The notes: generated from the letters alone by a model not told the origin. Positions 1 through 8,084 are shown, numbered from the stretch's first letter. The stretch is 64,000 nucleotides of DNA from Limosilactobacillus sp. WILCCON 0051 (GCF_039955095.1 NZ_CP154878.1:620001-684000); one strand, 5' to 3'. Translations and numbers: made by a program.

Positions 1-9
1 CGCAATTTT

Positions 10-85
10 GGTCCGTTGGTCTAGTTTTGGTTAGGACGCATCCCTGTCACGGATGAGATCACGAGTTCGAGTCTCGTACGGACCG
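10..85 (+). tRNA. tRNA-Asp (anticodon GTC)
   Basis: A full 76-nt cloverleaf is visible. The 7-bp acceptor stem pairs GGTCCGT (10-16) with ACGGACC (78-84) and the discriminator is G85. The anticodon arm is CATCC-CTGTCAC-GGATG, which puts GTC in the anticodon and reads Asp codons. The T arm is ACGAG-TTCGAGT-CTCGT. No CCA is encoded. It is probably the last gene of a tRNA or rRNA-tRNA cluster that continues to the left of the window, because a terminator follows directly and no promoter is seen. Confidence 0.97.
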
Positions 86-93
86 TATGATTA

Positions 94-125
94 AACATGT
101 TGCTGTTTCGGCAACATGTTTTTTT
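94..125 (+). terminator. Rho-independent terminator of tRNA-Asp
   Basis: A perfect 10-bp stem (AACATGTTGC with GCAACATGTT) with a short loop is followed by a T run. The remnant IS end starts at the last bases of the T run. Confidence 0.93.
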
Positions 126-400
126 GGATCTTTATCAAATCGTATTGGTGAAGATCAATTCCCTGCTTCAAAAATGAAGTGGGGATTTTTTTAGGCGCGG
201 ATACAATCAATGCGCCGCAATAGATTTTCAAAATTACGGAAGCCACAACAGCTGCGTTTTAAGTTTTTGATCTTTCGATTGATGCCTTCCAGTGACCCGT
301 TGGAGTAGTCGTATTTGGCACTGTTGGCGATATAATGGGCGGAGTGAAGGCTTGATCCATCGCGGTTTTGGTGTTCTCATAGGCAAAAATGGCTAGGTAA
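126..400 (-). pseudogene. Decayed ISL3-family transposase 3' end with its terminal inverted repeat
   Basis: Read on the minus strand, 191 to about 400 encodes the C-terminal end of an ISL3-type transposase. It contains SNGSLEGINRKIKNLKR and ends LRRIDCIRA-stop, with the stop codon at 191-193. Upstream the reading continues as FYLAIFAYENTKTAMDQA only after a one-base frame change near 347-351, so the fragment is both truncated and frameshifted. Bases 126-160 carry the element's terminal repeat. A hairpin at 160-185 followed by T's faces into the transposase on the plus strand and would stop transcription entering the element. A nearly identical but shorter copy of the same end lies at 60597-60700. 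No full-length element is present, so it should be immobile unless an active copy elsewhere acts on it. Confidence 0.8.
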
Positions 401-440
401 AACAAAAGTGCAATGCAGTTCAATGCATTGCACTTTTGTT
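401..440 (-). terminator. Terminator of the HmoB-like gene
   Basis: A perfect 17-bp inverted repeat (401-417 with 424-440) overlaps the stop codon of the minus-strand gene. It has A/T-rich flanks, so it may work in both directions. Confidence 0.85.
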
Positions 441-930
441 ATTCAGCTGGACGATAATCCTCATAGTAATAAACGCTGCGCGGACTGTGATCCATGTATC
501 CGGCGAGCGGTGCAAAGTCGGCACTGCTGTTCCAGTCATCAATAGCAGCCGCATTTGTCCAAGTCGTTATCAAAATGGTTGCATTGGTTTGATCAGGACG
601 TGAGAACATATAGCCAGTCGTCATCTTAGAATGATCGGCACTATCAAGAGCTATTTTCGCCTGTTTGCGCAGCAGGTTCTTATCTTCAGTACCAAGCTCA
701 AATGATTCAAAATGAAGAATTCCTTTGAACTTATCATTTCCAACACTGTATAAAGTCTCTAAGGTAATTGGACTGTTAAAGATGGTTGGCTTACCTGATA
801 GGTCAAATAAAGCCAGCTTGCTGTTGTCACCAGTTGCCTGCAGCAGCCGGAAGTCACGGTCTGGGTGCTTTTTAACGATTTCAAGCAGAACTGGCATTGA
901 GCCAAAAGTAAAACTAATTTGTGATAGCAT
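439..930 (-). CDS. HmoB/TRAP-like antibiotic biosynthesis monooxygenase (ABM) fold protein
   Basis: This 163-residue protein resembles Bacillus HmoB and staphylococcal TRAP in length and layout: an N-terminal half with the KKHPDR stretch, then a C-terminal ferredoxin-like ABM domain (about 65-155) with the ILITTWTNAAAIDDW core. HmoB degrades haem using an Asn-His-Trp set. Here the position aligned with the catalytic His (EAH in HmoB) reads PLA, so haem degradation is doubtful. The ATG start is supported by a strong AAGGAGG ribosome site. A TATAAT -10 lies on the minus strand at 961-966. The gene is monocistronic and divergent from spx. Family membership is fairly secure; the activity is not. 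Confidence 0.75.
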   Translation of the reverse strand: MLSQISFTFGSMPVLLEIVKKHPDRDFRLLQATGDNSKLALFDLSGKPTIFNSPITLETLYSVGNDKFKGILHFESFELGTEDKNLLRKQAKIALDSADHSKMTTGYMFSRPDQTNATILITTWTNAAAIDDWNSSADFAPLAGYMDHSPRSVYYYEDYRPAE

Positions 931-1141
931 GATTGTCTCCTCCTTATCTTAATTGTCTTAATTATACCGCTCATTAACATTAATTGGGAATAACGAGTTG
1001 GAAAGCGCAACTAATTAATCAATGATGCCCATTATATCAATAAATGTATCGTTCACGATGGTAGTTTGATAATTGTTGGCAAGCGAATCGGGAGTTATTT
1101 TTAATTCACTTACAAAAAGTCAAGAAAATTACTGACAGTGG

Positions 1142-1170
1142 TTCAAAATCATTCTAAAATAAGTTATAAT
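1142..1170 (+). promoter_or_regulatory. Putative spx promoter
   Basis: TTCAAA (1142-1147), a 17-bp spacer and a perfect TATAAT (1165-1170) lie about 56 bp before the chosen spx start. This is a pattern match only. Confidence 0.55.
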
Positions 1171-1225
1171 TATTTATGGAGTGATCAAGGTTAAACATGT
1201 TTTTGATTTAAAGGAGGCCCAACAA

Positions 1226-1627
1226 ATGGTTACACTATATACGTCTCCAAGTTGCACATCTTGCCGTAAGGCGCGGGCCTGGTTGAAGGAGCGTGGTATT
1301 CCTTTCACCGAGCGCAACATTTTTTCTGAACCTCTGAGTATGGATGAGGTAAAAAATATTTTACGAATGACTGAAAACGGTACTGAAGACATCATTTCAA
1401 AACGTTCGAAAGCTTATCAAAGTTTAAACATTAATCTTGATGAGATGTCAATGACCGAGCTTTATGATTTGATTCGTAAAAATCCAGGCCTGTTAAGACG
1501 ACCAATCATTATGGATGACAAAAGATTGCAGATTGGATATAACGAAGATGAGATTCGTCGGTTCCTGCCACGTGAAGTCCGGGCATTGGAGCTGGCTGAA
1601 GCGCGTCGAAAAGCAAACTTGAACTAA
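1226..1627 (+). CDS. spx: Transcriptional regulator Spx
   Basis: Spx is an ArsC-like global regulator that binds the RNA polymerase alpha C-terminal domain and redirects transcription during thiol and oxidative stress. The 133-residue product has the redox switch C10-x-x-C13, Gly52 (the alpha-CTD contact in Bacillus Spx) and the RRPI segment with Arg92. The ATG at 1226 is chosen over the upstream in-frame ATG at 1181 because AAGGAGG sits at the right distance and family members begin [10 protein letters not shown]. The adaptor genes mecA (downstream) and spxH (minus strand, 3644) are neighbours, matching the known ClpP-dependent control of Spx and ComK-type regulators. It is monocistronic with its own terminator. 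Confidence 0.95.
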   Translation: MVTLYTSPSCTSCRKARAWLKERGIPFTERNIFSEPLSMDEVKNILRMTENGTEDIISKRSKAYQSLNINLDEMSMTELYDLIRKNPGLLRRPIIMDDKRLQIGYNEDEIRRFLPREVRALELAEARRKANLN

Positions 1628-1633
1628 AGGGGT

Positions 1634-1661
1634 GGCGATTTTTCGTCGCCTTTATTTTTTT
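1634..1661 (+). terminator. Terminator of spx
   Basis: A GGCGA/TCGCC stem is followed by a T-rich run just after the spx stop codon. Confidence 0.75.
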
Positions 1662-1785
1662 ATCGAACTGTTATCGGAAAAAGAATGCTATAATGAAAAC
1701 TAGACGTTTAATATCGTTCGGCTTTTTAAGCTTAAATCGAAGCCGGAGCGACCGTATGAAAAATTAGCGAATCAAAGGGGGCGCG

Positions 1786-2508
1786 ATGCATATGGAAATG
1801 AAACGCATTAACGAAAATACGATTCGCGTGCTGCTCAATAATGAGGATCTAAATGAGCGCGGTATTACCGTACTTGATTTGCTGAATCATAATCAACAGA
1901 TTGAAGACTTTTTTTACAGTATTTTAGAAGAAGTCGATGCTGATCATCAATTTCAGGATAATGATCTGGTTACGTTCCAAGTTCGTCCCCAACAAGATGG
2001 TTTAGAGCTTTACATTACCAAAACGGATCCTGCCAGCCTAAAAAAGGGCACTCCCGCTGGTCAGCCGCCATTGGATCAAGACCAGATTACCAACCTGATA
2101 AAAAAAGAGCTGGTTGGCAGAGATCGTCAGGAATCGCATCCAGATCATGATCAAGAAAACAATGTGTCCGCAGGCGATGAGCCAGAAGCTGCCATCGATA
2201 ATCCAGACATTGAAAAAAACGTTTGTGTCTTAAGAATTGATGATTTTGAGGATCTGGTAGCCCTGGCCAAATCAGCACGCGACAACATCAATGCGGTATC
2301 CGATCTTTATCGTTATCAGAATAATGACTACCTGCTCTTGACGTTTATCGACGATGGCTCGCTGTCATCGAGTCAGTTGAAGGATCAGCTGGCTTTGGCA
2401 TATGAGTATGGTCAAAAAACCAATCTGACGCCCGATGTCATTTTAGAACATGGTAAGCCATTAATGAAACAGGCTGCCCTAGAACTGGTGCGAACGTATT
2501 TTGATTGA
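1786..2508 (+). CDS. mecA: Adaptor protein MecA
   Basis: MecA delivers substrates (ComK and Spx-type regulators) to the ClpC-ClpP protease. The N-terminal substrate domain carries the hallmark MKRINENTIRV start and ERGITVLDLL (about 1-85). A charged Asp/Glu/Gln-rich linker (about 95-145) leads to the C-terminal ClpC-binding domain (about 145-240). At 240 residues it is slightly longer than Bacillus MecA because of the linker. The start is ambiguous: ATG at 1786 is close to the AAAGGGGG ribosome site, while ATG at 1792 gives a family-like N-terminus (MEMKRINEN) with a longer spacer. TATAAT at 1689-1694 could be the -10. It is its own unit, ending in a strong terminator. Confidence 0.95.
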   Translation: MHMEMKRINENTIRVLLNNEDLNERGITVLDLLNHNQQIEDFFYSILEEVDADHQFQDNDLVTFQVRPQQDGLELYITKTDPASLKKGTPAGQPPLDQDQITNLIKKELVGRDRQESHPDHDQENNVSAGDEPEAAIDNPDIEKNVCVLRIDDFEDLVALAKSARDNINAVSDLYRYQNNDYLLLTFIDDGSLSSSQLKDQLALAYEYGQKTNLTPDVILEHGKPLMKQAALELVRTYFD

Positions 2509-2520
2509 TTAATTGAAAAG

Positions 2521-2556
2521 CTGAGTCATTGAAATGTCCAATGACTCAGTTTTTTT
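2521..2556 (+). terminator. Terminator of mecA
   Basis: An 11-bp stem (CTGAGTCATTG with CAATGACTCAG) is followed by seven T's. The shared competence motif before coiA begins 15 nt further on. Confidence 0.93.
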
Positions 2557-2571
2557 AATGACAATTGCCTG

Positions 2572-2587
2572 TTTTTGGCATATAGCA
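2572..2587 (+). promoter_or_regulatory. Candidate competence promoter element before coiA
   Basis: TTTTTGGCATATAGCA lies 16 nt before the coiA ATG. Fifteen of its 16 bases recur before comEA (50818-50833). Position and sharing suggest a recognition site for an alternative sigma factor or a competence regulator. The function is inferred. Confidence 0.5.
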
Positions 2588-2603
2588 AAGTGGAGGTGTA
2601 ATT

Positions 2604-3647
2604 ATGCAGACCGCTTTGTGGAATGGTCAACTGGTCTGGGCCCAAACTGAAGCCAAAAAAGCGCAGCGAACATATTGGTGTCCGGACTGTGGTCAAAAAG
2701 TTCATTTATGTCAGGGAACCGATCATCGTCCCTATTTTGCACATTATGCCAAAAGCAGATGTGATGCCAATGAAACTGCCATTCATCAGTTAGGCAAGCA
2801 GCAGATTGGCAGGTGGCTGAATCAGCAAGGCTGGCCGAGCTATTCTGAGGTTTATTTGCCGACAATCAAGCAGCGACCAGACATATTGACCAAGATTAAT
2901 GATCAGTGGGCAGCCATTGAGTTTCAGTGCAGTCCGCTTGGCTTGACGCGGCTGATTGAACGCAATCAAGGATATGAGCGGCTGGGAATTGCCTATCGCT
3001 GGTTTTTGGGCCCAACCTATGCACATCGGCTGCAGCCGGGAAAAGCAGCTCAGTTTTTACAATGGCATCATCAGCAGCTGATCTTACCATTTTGGAATTT
3101 AAAACGACAGCAGCCTGACTATCAAAAAAGACGGCTTTTTGGCCCAAAATCGGGAAAAAGTCGTCAAGATGTCTGGCAGGTTTTAATTTGGCAGACTCAG
3201 CAGCTGCAGCGGCAAATTCGCTTGGCAACGCCGCGGCTTTGCGAATTAGCCAATCAGACCTATTTAATGGGCCACGGGGCAATCAGTACCTGTCCCTTGG
3301 TTGCTCATGACACGCATTTTCAATGGAGCTTGATGAATGAGACACCATTGGAATGGCGCATATCAGTTATCTTAAGACTTGAGCAGTGTGCTGCGCATCA
3401 ATGTTGGAATTGGCCAGCCTGGTATGACTTTTTAAATCAAACTGCTAATTGGCTCCCCTTGCCATGTCTGAGTGATGTTCAAGTCACGCAGGTTCGTCAT
3501 CGAATCTTGGCCTGCTATACCCAAGAGCTGAATCTGGCTGGCGTGATCCGCTACCATCAGCAGGTCGTTGAATTGATTCAGCCGCCGCGATGGTTCAGCA
3601 GCTATGAACGCAAGCTGGCCTATCTGGAGAAACTAGCAGCCAGCTAA
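2604..3647 (+). CDS. coiA: Competence protein CoiA
   Basis: CoiA is a late competence protein that promotes recombination of incoming single-stranded DNA during transformation. The 347-residue product has an N-terminal zinc-finger-like part (C26PDC29, then HRPYFAH and C53) and a nuclease-like core with RPDIL (Asp93) and IEFQCSPL (Glu106-x-Gln108), the CoiA family signature. The long basic, Gln- and Trp-rich C-terminus is typical of the family. The start follows a good GTGGAGGTG ribosome site. It converges on spxH, the two reading frames overlapping by 4 bp at their ends. The 16-nt element upstream is shared with comEA, suggesting competence-specific expression. Whether this organism is naturally transformable cannot be told here. 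Confidence 0.92.
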   Translation: MQTALWNGQLVWAQTEAKKAQRTYWCPDCGQKVHLCQGTDHRPYFAHYAKSRCDANETAIHQLGKQQIGRWLNQQGWPSYSEVYLPTIKQRPDILTKINDQWAAIEFQCSPLGLTRLIERNQGYERLGIAYRWFLGPTYAHRLQPGKAAQFLQWHHQQLILPFWNLKRQQPDYQKRRLFGPKSGKSRQDVWQVLIWQTQQLQRQIRLATPRLCELANQTYLMGHGAISTCPLVAHDTHFQWSLMNETPLEWRISVILRLEQCAAHQCWNWPAWYDFLNQTANWLPLPCLSDVQVTQVRHRILACYTQELNLAGVIRYHQQVVELIQPPRWFSSYERKLAYLEKLAAS

Positions 3648-4282
3648 AGAATCCGCAGTGTTGATTGATGATGCTTATCATTAAAGCTTTGCGCAAATTC
3701 TTCGGGAGTCTGCTGCAGGCAAAACTGATGATTACGGTATGATTCGATCAGCGACTCATAGTCAAAGTTGTTGATCATATATCCATAGACAGGCTGTTCG
3801 GAATCAAAAACGACTGCAGTGGCGGTTTGGGTAACGCCCATTTCATCAGCCATGTACTGATCCTTTTTGAATGCTTTGATTGCCAGTTCTGATTTACGAT
3901 CTTCCCAGAACATGTCCAAATCGAGCTGCGCCTGTTGAGCAATCTTTTTGGCAAGGGTTTCTGAATAATCGGCTCCCTCATTGATCAGTGCCGATTGCAG
4001 CCGCAGCAGATAGTGTCGGCCACGCTTGCGTCCTTGAAACAGTGCTGCTTTATAATCCAAGATAATCTGGTAAAGCGTAGCGGAAGTCTGCTGCCGAACA
4101 TTGAGGTCATGATCGTTGAGATGATAAAGTTTCATGGTCTGCTGAATCGTGTCCATGTTAAACAGCGGAATAAATTGATAGTTGACTTTGGTGCGCAATT
4201 GCTGGTCAATGCGCAAAACATCCTGTTCGCAGCGAAAACAGCGCATGCCTAATGGATTAACAAAAAGATGAATTTCGAGCAC
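3644..4282 (-). CDS. spxH: ClpXP adaptor SpxH (DsbA/thioredoxin-like, YjbH family)
   Basis: SpxH (YjbH) binds Spx and promotes its degradation by ClpXP. The 212-residue protein has the thioredoxin-like start with GMRCFRC, giving C15-x-x-C18, and a helical insertion before the C-terminal beta part, as in the family. It starts with GTG at 4282 behind GGAGGAGC; no better ATG is available. It lies on the opposite strand to coiA with a 4-bp overlap of gene ends. Together with spx (1226) and mecA (1786) it places a regulator and two of its proteolysis adaptors within 3 kb. Confidence 0.88.
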   Translation of the reverse strand: MLEIHLFVNPLGMRCFRCEQDVLRIDQQLRTKVNYQFIPLFNMDTIQQTMKLYHLNDHDLNVRQQTSATLYQIILDYKAALFQGRKRGRHYLLRLQSALINEGADYSETLAKKIAQQAQLDLDMFWEDRKSELAIKAFKKDQYMADEMGVTQTATAVVFDSEQPVYGYMINNFDYESLIESYRNHQFCLQQTPEEFAQSFNDKHHQSTLRIL

Positions 4283-4534
4283 AGCCGCTCCTCCTGTTCG
4301 TTGCAGAATAATCGGTTATTGAACAATGCTATTTTTACAAAGAATAGGCACGATGTAAAGCGATCTGTTTTGGTTGAATTTACATAAAATAATTTGAAGC
4401 AATCATTTAGCAGATCAGTTATGATATCTATGAAAATCCTGGGCTTGTTTTCCAATTGAACCAGGCAGTCTTTAGTTAAGTCATTGCGAAACTATGATAA
4501 AATAAACAGAGATTGTCAAGGAAGTGGGATTGCA

Positions 4535-5203
4535 ATGATTGAAGATTGGCAGCATTTTTTATTACCTTATCAACAAGCAGTCAATGAATTAAAAGTCAAG
4601 CTGCGGGGGATGCGTAAACAATTCCAAGATCAAGATCAGCATTCACCGATTGAATTCGTTACTGGCCGTGTTAAGCCGGTCGACAGTATTAAAGAAAAAA
4701 TGGTGCGGCGGCATGTCCTAGAAGAACGCCTGGAGCAAGACATGCAAGATATTGCTGGTTTGCGAATCATGTGTCAGTTTGTCGAGGATATCTATCAAGT
4801 CGTTGATCTGCTGCGTCAGCGCAATGATATGACGATTCTAGAAGAGCGCGATTATGTAACCAACGTTAAGCCAAGCGGTTATCGATCTTATCATATCGTG
4901 ATCGAGTATCCCGTTCAGCTGGTTACTGGCGAAAAAAAGGTTTTGGCCGAGATCCAGGTGCGAACGCTGGCGATGAATTTCTGGGCGACGATTGAGCATT
5001 CATTAAACTACAAATATCAAGGCGCGTTTCCTAAAGAACTTTCTGATCGTCTGCAGCGGGCGGCAGAGGCTGCTTTTAAGCTGGATGAGGAAATGTCTGA
5101 GATCAGAGAAGAAATTCAAGAGGCACAGACGCTGTTTGGTCGTAAGCAAGCACCTGATGAACTGCTGAACTCATCGCTGGAAGATAAAAAAGGAGCGGAT
5201 TAA
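4535..5203 (+). CDS. relQ: Small alarmone synthetase RelQ (GTP pyrophosphokinase family)
   Basis: RelQ/SasB makes (p)ppGpp and pGpp from ATP and GDP/GTP/GMP during cell wall and alkaline stress. The 222-residue product is a single synthetase domain without a hydrolase domain. Visible motifs are GRVKPVDSIKEK (ATP-binding basic segment), DIAGLRIMC (metal-binding Asp72), SGYRSYH, and EIQVRT with catalytic Glu139. The ATG at 4535 follows AAGGAAGTGGGA and fits family length; the in-frame extension to 4484 has no ribosome site. It is first gene of relQ-nadK-rluD, with 3 bp to nadK, the order known from Bacillus (yjbM-ppnK-yjbO). Confidence 0.95.
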   Translation: MIEDWQHFLLPYQQAVNELKVKLRGMRKQFQDQDQHSPIEFVTGRVKPVDSIKEKMVRRHVLEERLEQDMQDIAGLRIMCQFVEDIYQVVDLLRQRNDMTILEERDYVTNVKPSGYRSYHIVIEYPVQLVTGEKKVLAEIQVRTLAMNFWATIEHSLNYKYQGAFPKELSDRLQRAAEAAFKLDEEMSEIREEIQEAQTLFGRKQAPDELLNSSLEDKKGAD

Positions 5204-5206
5204 TCA

Positions 5207-6019
5207 ATGCGGGTAGCCATTTTTAACTATGAATCGCCGGAGTCATTGCGAGTACGAAAACTGCTGCTGAATCGTCTGGAAGAGGAAACCGCAATTACCT
5301 ATGATGAGCAGCAGCCAGATGTCGTTATCACGATTGGTGGCGATGGCACGCTGATTTCGGCATTTCATCACTATGAGGATCGCTTGTCGACGATTCGTTT
5401 TGTTGGTATTCATACTGGACACCTGGGCTTTTATACCGATTGGCGCAATTTTGAAGTTGAGGATCTGGTCGAAAGTCTGCAAAACGACAGTGGTCAATCC
5501 GTCAGCTACCCATTGCTGGAAATGAGTGCTACTTATGATGACGGTGAGATTGAACGACGCGTGGCACTGAATGAATCAACGCTGCGCAATATCGTCAAGA
5601 CCATGGTTTGCGACGTATACATCAATAATCAGCTGTTTGAGCGTTTTCGCGGCGATGGGCTGGTCATTTCAACACCGACTGGATCAACGGCCTATAATAA
5701 ATCAGTTGGCGGTGCAATTTTGGATCCGCGCATTATCGGCTTCCAGCTGGGCGAGATGGCCTCGTTAAACAATCGGGTTTTTCGAACGCTGGGCTCGCCG
5801 GTCGTTTTTGGCTCAGATACCAAATTGACGCTGCGGCTGCCTGATGATTCCGGTACGGTGCTAAGCTGCGATCGCGATCAGATTATGATGGACTCGCAGT
5901 CGCATCGGTTGGTCGACGTGTCCTATCGCGTATCCGACAAGGTGATTCGTTTTGCCAAGTACCGGCATACCAACTTCTGGGACCGCGTTAAGGATTCGTT
6001 TATTGGAGGCATCCAATAA
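5207..6019 (+). CDS. nadK: NAD kinase
   Basis: NadK phosphorylates NAD to NADP in the cytoplasm. The 270-residue protein shows G44GDGT near the N-terminus, the NES motif (Asn122-Glu123) and [16 protein letters not shown], which together form the active site and NAD site. Length and motifs match Gram-positive NadK. It follows relQ after 3 bp and overlaps rluD by one base (TAATG), indicating translational coupling within one operon. Confidence 0.96.
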   Translation: MRVAIFNYESPESLRVRKLLLNRLEEETAITYDEQQPDVVITIGGDGTLISAFHHYEDRLSTIRFVGIHTGHLGFYTDWRNFEVEDLVESLQNDSGQSVSYPLLEMSATYDDGEIERRVALNESTLRNIVKTMVCDVYINNQLFERFRGDGLVISTPTGSTAYNKSVGGAILDPRIIGFQLGEMASLNNRVFRTLGSPVVFGSDTKLTLRLPDDSGTVLSCDRDQIMMDSQSHRLVDVSYRVSDKVIRFAKYRHTNFWDRVKDSFIGGIQ

Positions 6020-6909
6020 TGGAATTTTCCTGGGTCTATACCGGAGAAAAGCCGATCAAGCTGCGTTCTGCACTCAAACAGCGGGGCGTTACCAGTTCAT
6101 TGATCAAAGCAGCAATCTTTCATGGTGGTCAGATGACGATCAATCATGAGGTAAAATGGGCTGTCGATCTGGTTGAGCCGGGGGACTGCTTTGCCATTGA
6201 GCTGCCGCCAGAAGTACCTAATGATCATGTTCCGATCTGTTCCAAACCATTTGATATCGTTTATGAAGATCGGGATTTTTTGGTGATCAACAAAGCTGCC
6301 GGCGTGGCAACAGTACCGGCGCATAACGTTGCCGAACAAGACAGCCTGGTCAATCGCGTTAAATACTATTATCAAAAACAAGGCTATGAAAATCAGGTAA
6401 CTCATGTCGCCACGCGCCTGGATAAAGATACCAGCGGCCTGGTGATCTTTCCTAAGCACCGTTTTGCTCATGCCGTCTTGGATAATCAGCTCAAGCGGCA
6501 TTTGGTAAAAAAGGAATACGTTGCCTTGGTCAGTGGTCAGGTAGCGACCGGGCACGGCTATATCGATGCACCTATCCAGCGTGATCCAGAATCATTTGTT
6601 CAGCGTCAAGTCGGTCCGGATGGTAAAGCGGCCGTTACCGAGTATTGGCTGAAATATGCGGGGGTGAATGCCTCAATCGTCAAGATTCGGCTGCATACCG
6701 GGCGGACACACCAGATTCGCGTTCACTTCAGCTATCTTGGCCATCCATTGTTGGGTGATGCCATGTATGGCGGACCAGACGTAATGTCACGGCAGGCACT
6801 GCACTGTCAGTGGCTGAGTTTCTACAGCCCATTTTTAAACCGGCAGATTGAGCTAAAAGCACCAATTCCAAGCGACATGATTGCCGTAATTGAAAAAGTG
6901 ACGCAATAA
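6019..6909 (+). CDS. RluD/RluA-family pseudouridine synthase
   Basis: The enzyme isomerises uridines to pseudouridine in RNA, most often 23S rRNA. The 296-residue product has an N-terminal S4-like segment (about 10-75) and the catalytic domain with RLDKDTSGL, whose Asp135 should be the nucleophile. TGRTHQIRVH and GDAMYGG are the other conserved blocks. It corresponds in place to Bacillus yjbO; the exact target uridine cannot be assigned from sequence. It is last gene of relQ-nadK-rluD and converges on pgl. Confidence 0.92.
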   Translation: MEFSWVYTGEKPIKLRSALKQRGVTSSLIKAAIFHGGQMTINHEVKWAVDLVEPGDCFAIELPPEVPNDHVPICSKPFDIVYEDRDFLVINKAAGVATVPAHNVAEQDSLVNRVKYYYQKQGYENQVTHVATRLDKDTSGLVIFPKHRFAHAVLDNQLKRHLVKKEYVALVSGQVATGHGYIDAPIQRDPESFVQRQVGPDGKAAVTEYWLKYAGVNASIVKIRLHTGRTHQIRVHFSYLGHPLLGDAMYGGPDVMSRQALHCQWLSFYSPFLNRQIELKAPIPSDMIAVIEKVTQ

Positions 6910-6939
6910 AAAACGGGACGCTGATTAAGCACCCCGTTT
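6909..6939. terminator. Shared terminator between the RluD-family gene and pgl
   Basis: AAACGGG (6911-6917) pairs with CCCGTTT (6933-6939), with a GCT/AGC inner stem. A-rich and T-rich flanks suit both converging genes. Confidence 0.7.
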
Positions 6940-6959
6940 ATTTATTGAATTGTCAGCAG

Positions 6960-7991
6960 CTATTTAGGCCAGCGCTTGACACAGACTGGTTCTGGACAGG
7001 CCACGTCTTTTTGCAGCAGCGTCAGCCGGCCGGATTGCGCATCCCGTTTGTAAAGCGTCAGGTTATCGCTGTTTTGATTTGAACCTACCAGGTAGGCGTC
7101 GTCATGGCTCAATTCAAAGTCGCGTGGAAAATCACCTTCCGTACTGATTGATTGAACGTGGGCAACCGTAAAGTCTGGCTGTACGGCAAAAACTGCAATG
7201 GTATTTTCACCACGGTTGGAAGTGTAGACAAAGCGGCCATCAGCAGAAATATGAATGGCTGCGGCGCCGTTATGAGCGGTCCAGTCAGCCGGAATGGTCT
7301 TGATGGTCTGCAGGTGAGTCAAGGAGGCGTCAGCAGCGTTGTAGCGCATTACGGCCAGCTTGCTGCTTAGTTCGCCCAGCACATAGACGATCTTGCCATT
7401 TGGATGGAAGACCAGGTGACGCGTACCAAAGCCGGGTTCGAACTGGTAGCGGGATGCAGCCGTAAGCTTGCCTTCATCGGATACGTTATAGACCACGACC
7501 AGATCCATTCCCAGGTCGCAGACGATAAGACGATTGTCCGGCGTTAAATCGATATAGTGAACGTGTGGCGCATCCTGTTCTGGTTGGGGACCGGTTGCTC
7601 CTTGATGAACGACGGAATCAGTTTGGGTCAGCTTACCATCAGCTGCAATCTTAAAGACCTTCAGCTCACCGGTATGGTAATTGGCAGAGAACAACAAGTG
7701 ACGCTGGTCATCAACGCCAATGTAGGCAGGAGTAGGTCCCTTTTCCAATTTGGCATCGATCAGTTCGGCCTTGTCGCCGGATAGATCGTATGAAGCTACG
7801 CCGCCACGCTCGCCATCCTGTTTCAAGGCATACAGCCGCTTTTGTTCACCGTACTGCAGGTAGGCTGGCTTGCCGGAAGCAGCTACCAGGCGAACGTTGG
7901 TTAATTCTTCTTTTTCAGTGTCTAAGGTTACGCCGTAAATGCCACGGCTGGATTTACTGGTGTAGGTTCCAATTAAAAAGTCTTCAGTCAA
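6960..7991 (-). CDS. pgl: 6-phosphogluconolactonase (Pgl/YkgB beta-propeller type)
   Basis: The enzyme hydrolyses 6-phosphogluconolactone to 6-phosphogluconate in the oxidative pentose phosphate route, central to heterofermentative sugar use. The 343-residue sequence shows the seven-bladed propeller pattern of the lactonase family: an N-terminal FLIGTYT, repeated AY/LxY-type blade strands, DAPHVHYIDLTPD and ADGRFVYTSNRGENTIAVF. It starts with TTG at 7991 behind AAAGGAGGG. It is a single-gene unit on the minus strand, divergent from rlmA. Confidence 0.92.
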   Translation of the reverse strand: MTEDFLIGTYTSKSSRGIYGVTLDTEKEELTNVRLVAASGKPAYLQYGEQKRLYALKQDGERGGVASYDLSGDKAELIDAKLEKGPTPAYIGVDDQRHLLFSANYHTGELKVFKIAADGKLTQTDSVVHQGATGPQPEQDAPHVHYIDLTPDNRLIVCDLGMDLVVVYNVSDEGKLTAASRYQFEPGFGTRHLVFHPNGKIVYVLGELSSKLAVMRYNAADASLTHLQTIKTIPADWTAHNGAAAIHISADGRFVYTSNRGENTIAVFAVQPDFTVAHVQSISTEGDFPRDFELSHDDAYLVGSNQNSDNLTLYKRDAQSGRLTLLQKDVACPEPVCVKRWPK

Positions 7992-8084
7992 AACGAAGCC
8001 CTCCTTTAAAAATGTACACCTATATAATAGCAGAAACTGTTCGCTTAGAATTGAGAAATTATGAGCAAATTGAAAGGATCATCA

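Noticed and set aside
126..440. A complete insertion sequence
   Set aside because: Only the transposase 3' end and one terminal repeat are present; no second end or N-terminal part lies in the interval.
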